A stretch of 64,000 nt of DNA from Stentor roeselii (lineage: Eukaryota > Ciliophora > Heterotrichea > Heterotrichida > Stentoridae): the NCBI GenBank assembly GCA_006503475.1, contig RSEH01000101.1, positions 89,527 through 153,526 of the forward strand, given 5' to 3'. Each line of letters opens with the position of its first letter. The stretch's first letter is position 1. Shown piece after piece: positions 27,379 through 35,533 of this stretch. A program made the position numbers and the translations under genes. The notes beneath the pieces are model-generated. The model searched no databases. It worked only from the letters and a program-made list of their open reading frames with translations, and was not told the DNA's origin.

Positions 27379-30152
27379 TTATCTTCCTTTGATTTTTCTT
27401 CATGATTTTCCGAGTCAATCAAGCTCTTCTGCAAGAACTCACTGGGAATTTCTAAAATAATAGACGCTTCCTTGTCTTTCAGTGATTTTCTTCTACTTTG
27501 CAACCTTAAATCAGCGGAGGCCAGATTCGGTTGACTTCTCACCCTGTTGATGGCGCTCGAGCTAGGAGCAGGTATTTTTACCCTTTCGATGTCCCAGATG
27601 TCTGCAGCGTACTCGTTGATTGTTCTATCACTGGAAAATTTTCCCATCTTTAATGCACCAGCAATTGACATTTTAAGCCATTGGTCTTTGTGACTGTAAA
27701 GCTTATCAGCCTTTTCCTGCGCTTCTAAATACAAATAAAAGTCATGTTTGACAATATAAAAATCATTATTTTCCAAATTCTCAACAAGCGAAGTGAGTTC
27801 TCTCGGATTTCCAATAGTTCCATTCCTAATATAATCAAAGCACTTTCTAAGCCTAGACCCAGCCTGTTCCCGTTTAGCCCGAATAGCTTCAACTTCATCA
27901 ACTTTCGCTCCAAAAATAATAATATTATCAATTCCGACCTCTTCTGCGATTTCAACATTGGCCCCATCAAGAGTTCCAATAATAACAGCTCCATTCATGA
28001 CAAACTTCATATTGCTAGTTCCAGAAGCTTCAGTTCCAGCCGTAGAAATCTGTTCACTCAAGTCAGTTCCCGGGATGATGACCTGTGCATTGGACACATT
28101 GTAATTCGGCAAAAAGATAACTTTCATGAGATCACCGACGTCAGGGTCTTTATTGACGACATCTCCAATTGAAGTAATAAGTTTTATAATTTTTTTAGCT
28201 GCGATGTACCCGGGGGCGGCTTTGCCGCCCACCATAAAAACTCTTTTAACAATATGGCCTCGGTTTTCAGGTTTTGTTTCTTTAATCCAGATATATCTGT
28301 AGATCATGTAAAGCGCGAAGAGATGCTGCCGTTTGTATTCGTGGATTCGCTTCACCTGCACGTCGAACATGGCTTCTGTTGTGATTTCGACCCCGCATTC
28401 TTTTTTCACCCACTCGGCTAGTCTTTGCTTGTTTTGTTGTTTTATTGAGTCGAAGTCTGAACGGAACGACGGGTCTTCGATGTTTGGAAGAAGGTCTCGG
28501 AGAAGGTCTAGATTTTTCAACCAGGAATAAGAACCTAAGGCTCGAGTCCAGAGAGATGATAGAAGAGGGTTTGAACAGTGGATCCAACGACGAGGCGTCA
28601 CACCGTTTGTCTTGTTTCTGATCTTTCCTTCGAAGTATTGGTCAAAGTCGTGGAATAAACGGGTCCGTAGTAAAGTTGTGTGAATCGCTGCTACACCGTT
28701 TACTGCGTGAGATGATACCATACAAAGATTAGCCATTCTAATCATCTTCGGTGTAGACTCTTCAACAAGTGACATAGAAGCCATGAGTTGATGTCGATTC
28801 GGATGATTACAGTACTTTTTATTAACTTGTTCCATGAAGATATGATTAATCAAGTAAATAATTTCAAGATGTCTAGGAAGCAATCTTCCAAGTAAATCAA
28901 TTCCCCATTTTTCAAGAGCTTCAGGCATGACAGTATGATTAGTATAAGCAAAGATCTTATGACACAAGTTCCAAGCCTTCTGCCAAGGAACATTATGCAA
29001 ATCAACTAAATTCCTCAATAATTCCGGAATACTTATCGCTGGGTGAGTGTCATTCAACTGAATCGCGATTTTATCAGGCAGCTCTTCCCAACTTCTTTCC
29101 TTTTTCAAAAAGCGTCGCAAGACATCTTGAATAGTTGCAGAGCAAAAGAAGTACTGTTGCTTCAATCTCAGTTCTTTGCCGGAAGGTGTTGAGTCATTCG
29201 GGTAGAGGACGGAAGTGATGTACTCTGCTCGTTGTCTGGCTTCAATCGCTTTGAAGTAGTCTCCTGAGTTGAAACTTTGAAAGTCGAATTCATTTGTAGG
29301 ACGCGCTTTCCACAGACGAAGGTTTATTGTGTTGAATGTGTCGTAACCTGGAATTGGAGAATCGTAGGCCACTGCTCGAACTGTTTCTTCTGGAATCCAT
29401 ACTGAGACTTCTGTGTTGTTTATTCTTTGCTTTTCAACTCGACCTCCGAAGTGAACGTCGTAACTCACGTCTGAACGCTCGATTTCCCAGGGATTCATCT
29501 GTGCAAGCCAGTAGTCTGGCATCTCGACTTGGTAGCCTTTTAGGATTTTCTGACGGAATATACCGTAGTCGTATCGGATACCATACCCCCAAGCAGGATA
29601 ATCCAAAGTAGCCAAAGAGTCCAAAAAGCAAGCAGCAAGTCTTCCAAGTCCTCCATTTCCAAGTCCAGGATCAACCTCTTCTTCATACAACTCTTCTAAT
29701 TTAAACCCGAGTTCCTCAAGAGCTTCCCGATACCTTTTTTCAAGATTCAAATTAACCAAAGCATTTTTCATAGACCTTCCCATAAGAAACTCAAGCGACA
29801 TATAATAAACTCTTTTATAGTCTTCAGCAGTGAAGAGTTGTTGAGTATCATTCCAAGATTCAATGAGTCGATCTCTGATAGACATAGCTGTAGCTCGATA
29901 ACAAGCATTCTTATCAAAGTTAAACCTAGTCCTAGCCAAAGAGAACTCGACATGCGAGACAATCGAGCTCTGAATGGTAGGAATTTCCGAATCAATGTAC
30001 TCAGCCATCAATTCCCACAACTTTAAATTGGTGGAAGCTTCACGGTCAGCAGGGTAGAACTCAGGTCTGAACTGTTTCCCAGAAGTCAAGTCACTTCTTA
30101 AATTCCGAGAGTCCGAAGGAGGTAAAAAGACTCCTGAACTTGTTGTTTTCAT
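27375..30152 (-). CDS. Glycogen phosphorylase, 925 aa
   Basis: The protein matches glycogen phosphorylase along its length: the N-terminal YYLS-type segment (YKRVYYMSLEFLMGRS), GLGNGGLGRLAACF, NGVTPRRW, the PLP-Lys region EASGTSNMKFVMNG and GTLDGANVE. It releases glucose-1-phosphate from glycogen or a related storage glucan. An upstream in-frame start would overlap the divergent gene; the ATG at 30152 is chosen because it sits in GGATATAATG, like other starts here. A C-terminal extension of ~70 residues (with RRKS, a possible kinase site) goes beyond the usual end. The stop overlaps the convergent TMX-like stop. Confidence 0.96.
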   Translation of the reverse strand: MKTTSSGVFLPPSDSRNLRSDLTSGKQFRPEFYPADREASTNLKLWELMAEYIDSEIPTIQSSIVSHVEFSLARTRFNFDKNACYRATAMSIRDRLIESWNDTQQLFTAEDYKRVYYMSLEFLMGRSMKNALVNLNLEKRYREALEELGFKLEELYEEEVDPGLGNGGLGRLAACFLDSLATLDYPAWGYGIRYDYGIFRQKILKGYQVEMPDYWLAQMNPWEIERSDVSYDVHFGGRVEKQRINNTEVSVWIPEETVRAVAYDSPIPGYDTFNTINLRLWKARPTNEFDFQSFNSGDYFKAIEARQRAEYITSVLYPNDSTPSGKELRLKQQYFFCSATIQDVLRRFLKKERSWEELPDKIAIQLNDTHPAISIPELLRNLVDLHNVPWQKAWNLCHKIFAYTNHTVMPEALEKWGIDLLGRLLPRHLEIIYLINHIFMEQVNKKYCNHPNRHQLMASMSLVEESTPKMIRMANLCMVSSHAVNGVAAIHTTLLRTRLFHDFDQYFEGKIRNKTNGVTPRRWIHCSNPLLSSLWTRALGSYSWLKNLDLLRDLLPNIEDPSFRSDFDSIKQQNKQRLAEWVKKECGVEITTEAMFDVQVKRIHEYKRQHLFALYMIYRYIWIKETKPENRGHIVKRVFMVGGKAAPGYIAAKKIIKLITSIGDVVNKDPDVGDLMKVIFLPNYNVSNAQVIIPGTDLSEQISTAGTEASGTSNMKFVMNGAVIIGTLDGANVEIAEEVGIDNIIIFGAKVDEVEAIRAKREQAGSRLRKCFDYIRNGTIGNPRELTSLVENLENNDFYIVKHDFYLYLEAQEKADKLYSHKDQWLKMSIAGALKMGKFSSDRTINEYAADIWDIERVKIPAPSSSAINRVRSQPNLASADLRLQSRRKSLKDKEASIILEIPSEFLQKSLIDSENHEEKSKEDN

Positions 30153-30188
30153 TATATCCATTGGTTGAATCATGCGAAGGGATATAAT
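30151..30188. promoter_or_regulatory. Bidirectional promoter with mirrored TATA-like boxes
   Basis: Only 36 nt separate the chosen start codons of glycogen phosphorylase (minus) and the transporter (plus). ATTATATCC (30151-30159) and GGATATAAT (30180-30188) form a perfect 9-bp inverted repeat, placing one TATA-like box right at each ATG. Confidence 0.55.
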
Positions 30189-31619
30189 ATGGATAAAATA
30201 CAGAGGTACTACCTCGGCTTCGCACTTGTCAGAATGGTCACTGGACTTAAAAACTTTTGGGTTTTGACGAAGGAGTATCACAGGTCGAGACTTTATATGT
30301 TTGAGACTCGGGATGATTTGAATCAGCTGGAATTAGTTACGACTTTGACTAATTTGTGTGAGTGTCTTGGGCTTGTGATGGGGTATTCTGCTTATAAGAG
30401 GTTTAGGGTTAGGACTACAGCGATTATCTGCATTTTAGCTACGATTATTGGGTTTTTGAATAGTCATCTTGTCACTGATGATAAATTTTTCATGGTCATT
30501 TATCCGGCAACTGTTGGGTTTTTCAATGGGATTATTGCGATTATTATTATTTTCCCGTTGTTGAAGGTTTCTATTGATAAAGCTGGGTTTTTACTTGGGT
30601 TTTCTAGAGCTGCTTTTATTTTTGGAGTGTTTCCTGCGTATGGACTGATTAAAATTGTTAATCCTGATGATGAGGAGATGGTGATCACTGATAATCAGAA
30701 AGGAAATCGCATTATGGCTTATGAGCCTTCACTCATGGGAAGGTTTACTAAAGTAATGTGTTATTACTGCATCAACATCTTATGTTTAGGAGTAATCGGT
30801 GTCTTGATAATGAACAGAAACCTCAAAGTCCAAAATAAATACTCCAGAGACCAAAACCGAGTAACAAGAAATCCTGAAACCCAAGAAAATACTGAAACTC
30901 TAGAAAAAAATGAAGAGGTTTCAAAAGAGTCAAAGAGAAGAACTTTTTTGAATTCAAATTTAAGCATCTTTGCGATTACAGTGATGTACTTCGTGATGTT
31001 TTTCCATTACAACTACTACGAAAACTTTTATAACGATCATTCAAATTACAAGAAGTATTCAGAGATAATCTTTTTAGTGGACATCATCGCTTTGATAATT
31101 ATAGGAAAGTTTTACGACCTTTTAAGAAAATCAAAAGGATCGAATTACTCTTTTTACTTCAATTTTATATCGTTAACTGGCTTCGCTCTTCATACAGTAG
31201 CGATAAACTACTTCCCAAGTGAAAAAGCGATCATTCTTTACGCTCCTTTTTCAGTTTTGACTAATTCAATTGAAATGGTTGTCGTTATGAGCTTGATTAA
31301 TATCTTTGAACAAGAAGAAAACTTGAAACCTGCACCTAGAGCCATTCAAGCACTTGCAACTTTTTCACTTGTTTCAGTTGGGCCTGTCATTGCTTGTTTG
31401 CTTAATTTATATTGGGAAAATCAAAATTCTGGAAAGAAAAGACTTGGAAGGTCTGATAAGTACAAAGAGCCGAATACTTTTGAGATATCTGTTTCAATTG
31501 GGATGATTTCTTTTTCATTTTTGTTGTTAGCCATCGCGAACTTTACTAGAAAGGCTCCAATATCTTCAGAGAATCTTCAACAGAACCTCTTAAAGAAAGA
31601 TGACCAAAAAACAGCATAG
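30189..31619 (+). CDS. Polytopic membrane transporter, MFS-like, 476 aa
   Basis: About 11-12 hydrophobic spans in two halves are separated by a charged cytosolic loop (~residues 215-260, rich in Arg, Glu and Thr), the usual MFS layout. Examples are AIICILATIIGFLNSHL, IIAIIIIFPLLKV, FAITVMYFVMFFHYNYY and SVSIGMISFSFLLLAIA. The FSRAAFIFGVFPAYG loop resembles MFS inter-helix segments. No substrate can be assigned. The ATG at 30189 is preferred over an in-frame one 24 nt upstream because it lies in TATAATATG and leaves a shared promoter with the phosphorylase. Confidence 0.82.
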   Translation: MDKIQRYYLGFALVRMVTGLKNFWVLTKEYHRSRLYMFETRDDLNQLELVTTLTNLCECLGLVMGYSAYKRFRVRTTAIICILATIIGFLNSHLVTDDKFFMVIYPATVGFFNGIIAIIIIFPLLKVSIDKAGFLLGFSRAAFIFGVFPAYGLIKIVNPDDEEMVITDNQKGNRIMAYEPSLMGRFTKVMCYYCINILCLGVIGVLIMNRNLKVQNKYSRDQNRVTRNPETQENTETLEKNEEVSKESKRRTFLNSNLSIFAITVMYFVMFFHYNYYENFYNDHSNYKKYSEIIFLVDIIALIIIGKFYDLLRKSKGSNYSFYFNFISLTGFALHTVAINYFPSEKAIILYAPFSVLTNSIEMVVVMSLINIFEQEENLKPAPRAIQALATFSLVSVGPVIACLLNLYWENQNSGKKRLGRSDKYKEPNTFEISVSIGMISFSFLLLAIANFTRKAPISSENLQQNLLKKDDQKTA

Positions 31620-31805
31620 TCAAAAATAATAAATTAGATTAAACTATTATCTTGCATGAAAATCACTAAATCCTTATAAACCTTTTCTTAAACTATCCCA
31701 ATTTTCTTAAATTTATCATTTGTGTTCAATCAACTTATCAAGACAACTTAAAATTTTTAATCATTTTTTAAATTCGTAGTCATTTTCTACGTCCAAATAA
31801 ATACA

Positions 31806-33245
31806 ATGCAACCCAGCTTCGAAAGGGACTCGCTGACAGAAGCTCTTTTTGAGTGGGCTGAGTCATTAGGAGTGTGGTTAAACCCTAAACTGAGGTACCC
31901 AGTGCGTTTTCCCCCAGGGTACCTGGGCATTCAAACGACCGAAGCGATTCTTCCAGGTGAAAGCATTTTATCAGCTCCGAACCAGTCAATGCTTTCCACA
32001 AAGTTCATAAACCACCCATCTTTAGAGCCTCTTTTTACATCAAATCCTTCTCTTTTCTCTATTCCTGATAAGAATCATGAAGACAATCGTTTTTTGACTT
32101 ACTTTCTCTGGGAATACTCGAAAGGTAGGTCTTCATTTTGGTTTACATATTTTGAGTACCTTCCTAAAGACCTTGAGACTTTAGTTGACTGGACTGATGA
32201 TGAGCTTCTTGAGTTGCAAGATGATGACTTAAGAATGAATGTAAAGAGAAAAAGGGAAAAAGACTTCAACAACTATAACTTGCTTAGATCATCTTACTTG
32301 AAGTTTCCAGACCTTTTCTGTGAAGACGACGTAGAAATCCACAGAATTCACTGGGTATGGAAAATAATATGCACGAGGTCCTACTCAGGAAAGATTCCTT
32401 ATACAACTTTAATCCCAATAGCAGACCTGTTTAACCACAGCAACGTAAACACCAACTATTTCTACGGAACAGAAAAAGAAGAATCTCCAGATGCAGATGA
32501 TTTAAAACTAGAAGAAAATCCTTATGATGACGACGACCCAATAAACGACACAGAAAAAGTAGTCCAGCTTTCAAACCTGAAACTTTACCGACTAAGTCTA
32601 GGACCTCCCTCGAAGTTCAACAAGGTACAAATGCAGAAAAACAACGAAATCTTAAAAGAAGCAAAAATTCTAGACCAAAAAATATTTCTTCAAAGTAACA
32701 CCCAAGCAGAAATGACGAGTGCAACTAAAGGAATCAATACTTCTGGAGTAGGAGAGTCAGATACTCACAAGTTTCGCATGACCTGCAGTAAATTTGAAAG
32801 ATTTGAAGCAGGTTCTGAAGTGTTTATCAGATACGGGAACTACTCCAACCGTCAGTTGCTGCTTCACTATGGCTTCGCGATGAAGGACAATTGTTACACT
32901 TATGCAAGGATTAAGACCAGTCTCGACTTTTTCTTGAGTCCCAGGCAAAGACAGGACCTAAGCGGAGGGTACAGCTTGAACGATACTGTTATTTTTAAGG
33001 TTAGGAGTAATGAACTGTGTCTTGATATCATTAAGGCCTTTAGAGGGTTCTTGTGGGATATTGACATTCATGACTCTGAATCGTTTTTAAATCCGAAGGA
33101 TAAAGAATTGGAAGAAATCGCTGTGGAAATGACTTTGGACTTCCTTTTTAGAACTTTTCATTCATTTCGGACTAGTATTGAAGAGGATGAGCAGGAACTG
33201 AAGACTGCTGAGTATAAAAAGTACTTCGCCGTATTTGCAAAGTAG
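31806..33245 (+). CDS. SET-domain protein methyltransferase, SETD3/RLSMT-like
   Basis: The layout fits the RuBisCO-LSMT/SETD3/SETD6 class. An N-terminal SET-N region has GYLGIQTTEAILPGESILSA, an inserted helical domain follows, then the conserved substrate/AdoMet motif DLFNHSNVN (~residues 212-220). The C-terminal SET motif is in RYGNYSNRQLLLHYGF (~344-359), with the catalytic-type Tyr. Enzymes of this class methylate Lys or His of non-histone proteins. An acidic, probably disordered loop (~225-310) interrupts the SET domain. The start lies in AAATAAATACAATG. Confidence 0.9.
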   Translation: MQPSFERDSLTEALFEWAESLGVWLNPKLRYPVRFPPGYLGIQTTEAILPGESILSAPNQSMLSTKFINHPSLEPLFTSNPSLFSIPDKNHEDNRFLTYFLWEYSKGRSSFWFTYFEYLPKDLETLVDWTDDELLELQDDDLRMNVKRKREKDFNNYNLLRSSYLKFPDLFCEDDVEIHRIHWVWKIICTRSYSGKIPYTTLIPIADLFNHSNVNTNYFYGTEKEESPDADDLKLEENPYDDDDPINDTEKVVQLSNLKLYRLSLGPPSKFNKVQMQKNNEILKEAKILDQKIFLQSNTQAEMTSATKGINTSGVGESDTHKFRMTCSKFERFEAGSEVFIRYGNYSNRQLLLHYGFAMKDNCYTYARIKTSLDFFLSPRQRQDLSGGYSLNDTVIFKVRSNELCLDIIKAFRGFLWDIDIHDSESFLNPKDKELEEIAVEMTLDFLFRTFHSFRTSIEEDEQELKTAEYKKYFAVFAK

Positions 33246-33507
33246 GTCACTTATCGACTTGGGGTGAAAAATGTCATCCTTAAACAAATTCAAATGGTCC
33301 AAATGGTCAAAAAGTTCTTAGAAAGATTGAGAAATAGGGAAAATCCCTTTGAAAACGGTAAAAAATAAGTAGAATCAGGAGTCAATTCTAGTATTCAAGG
33401 GTATATTGAAAGTTTGAAGAAAAATTTAAGTGATGGGAATAGTTAAGCTTAGTTAATCTGAATGATTAGTTCCGGCTTTTCGGGATTTTTAACTTGAATT
33501 GCCTTTT

Positions 33508-35358
33508 CTATCTTTTTATTACTTTTTCGAACTCTTTTAACTTTTCAATGCGGAATTGCTTTTCTTGCCTTTTTTTCTCTTCTGATTCTCGAAATTGCAC
33601 CTCAGGTAAGGCTTTGTAGTTCTTTTTACTTAAACTGTACATTTCTTCCTTTGATATCTTCGCACGTTGGCCTGAGAGAAGCCTGTCAGTTAATTCTGAG
33701 CTTTTTTGACGTCTTCTTGGAGGACTTTTTGATTTTTTCTCTGAATTCGTGCCTTTTAAAAGGTTTTTTCTTATTTCAATTAACTGGTCTTTAGATTTTT
33801 CTTTATGAGTTGATTTTTGAAGGTTTTCTTCGCGAATTTGAAGTTTTTCTGCAGTTTTCGGTTTGCGTTGAAAGAAAATTTCTGATAAAGGCTTCGAGTC
33901 GGTTTCTCCGATTTCAATGAAAACAGGTTTTTTTAGAAAAGTTTCTTCGCTTCGACTGTCGGAGAAGTCCGGGTCTTGGTTTATGTCGATTGAGTCATCG
34001 CCGAAGGTAGGGATGTGCTCTTCTTGGTGAAGGTCAGCGACTGGTTCAGTTTGTGGACTTGTTTCAGAATAAAAACCTGGCTTTTCTTGCGTTTTTGAAG
34101 AATCTTCATTATTTTTCGTTCTTGATTCTGAGTTTTTTGATGTTTTTTTCTCGTTTTTTTCACTTTTTAAGTCATTTTCAGAATTTTTCTCTTTTTTCAG
34201 GTTTTCATCAAAATTTTTCTCGTATTCGTCGAATTTGTAGATGAAGTCATCATTTTGTGTAAAACATCTTTGGTCATCAGTTCCAAATAAAAATGGAAAA
34301 GCAGTCTTTTCACTGATTTCAGTTTTCATGTAATGATCCAGGTTGGTTGAAGGGTAAAACGTCGAAGGGTCTTGATAAAAGTTGCTTTGATAAACTGGGT
34401 AATGAAAAGGGTAGAAACCTTGAAAAGGATAAGCAGGAAAAGGGTGAAAATTTCCAACATTTAATTGTTTATCTCTTCTTTTCTTGTCTTTTCCTCGTTT
34501 TCTATCAGAAGAGGACCTGCAAGTTTTACGGTTTTTTTCAATTCCAGCTTCATTTGGCATCTTTTCCACAGATTGAACCCTGTCCATATCTCTTAAAATT
34601 TCTTTTTTCCCTTTGTCCAGTGCAGGTCTAATTTCAATATTATTCGATTCAATTGTAAACTTTCTTTTATTTTTCAGCGTTTTTTCCTTTTCAACCTTTT
34701 CAACCTTTTCAGCCTTTTCAAATTCCTCATCTTTTTCATTTAAAAAACTTGTAAGTCTTTCTTGAAGTGCTGCTTTTCCTGTGACAATCCGACTTTTCGG
34801 CTTTAAAACACTTTCATGTTTAGGAGATTTGAAAGGATTTGAATTAAAAGAGATCGAAATACTTGGAGCCTCGTTGTTTTTAGTGCTGATATCAGAAAGG
34901 TTGCAAATCGATGTGAAATTGTTGCAGGGTTCAGGTTTTTGATGTTTTGGAGGATTCCTCATCGCTTCCAGGTCGAGTTTTAGTTGTTGGTACTCTCGGT
35001 CGATGTAGGTCTTGAAATCCTCTGCTTCGTGATACAATGGAAAGTCTTCGGGTTTTTCAGAAATTTTTGAAGGTTTGGGTTTTTCTAGGGTTTTTGTGGC
35101 TGGAAACTCGGGCTTTGAAAGAATGTTTCTTTCTTTGTGTCGTCTTCTTGCTTCTTCTAGAAGGTTTAGGTCGGTTGAAACTGGCTTTGAAGGGTTTTTG
35201 GCTTCGTTTAACTGTCTTAGGGTCTCTTCTCGGTCGCGCTCGAGGGACTCGATTTGTAATTGCTTTTCTAGATAACGTTGTTTCTATGTTTTGCTTACGA
35301 GTTCCCAGATCCTTGACTCGTCGGGTTGATCTCTGAGAAAAGTCCTTTCAGAAAACAT
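33508..35358 (-). CDS. Disordered Lys/Glu-rich protein, 2 exons, 611 aa
   Basis: The exons are 35299-35358 and 33508-35283; a 15-nt intron separates them. Splicing joins MFSERTF...IWEL to KQRYLEKQLQIESLERD in frame. The N-terminal ~140 residues contain coiled coil, the middle is charged and low-complexity (alternating Lys, Glu, Ser, Asn) with a Pro/Tyr/Phe-rich patch (HPFPAYPFQGFYPFHYP, ~residue 312), and the C-terminus is a basic helix ending KLKEFEKVIKR. No family is recognised. The ATG lies just after AATATTAAAACA and faces the otubain-RBR gene. Confidence 0.78.
35284..35298 (-). other. 15-nt intron of the disordered protein gene
   Basis: Sense sequence GTAAGCAAAACATAG, with A at position 10. 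The TAG at its end would stop translation after 24 codons if retained. Confidence 0.88.
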
Positions 35359-35533
35359 TGTTTTAATATAATCGAAAGAGGGTATTCCTCGCAATTTACC
35401 TAACTTGTATCCCAACTTTTCCAACAGTAGTAAGTTCAGAAATAGCTTGATTATTGTCTTTTAGTTCTTAAATATCCAAATAGACATTTAGTAAATCAGA
35501 AGTTCTTCTCTATAAAAATAAAACACTTTTACA

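Noticed and set aside
30153-30281. N-terminal extension of glycogen phosphorylase to 30281
   Set aside because: It would overlap the divergent transporter gene and has no family similarity; the ATG at 30152 has the local start box.
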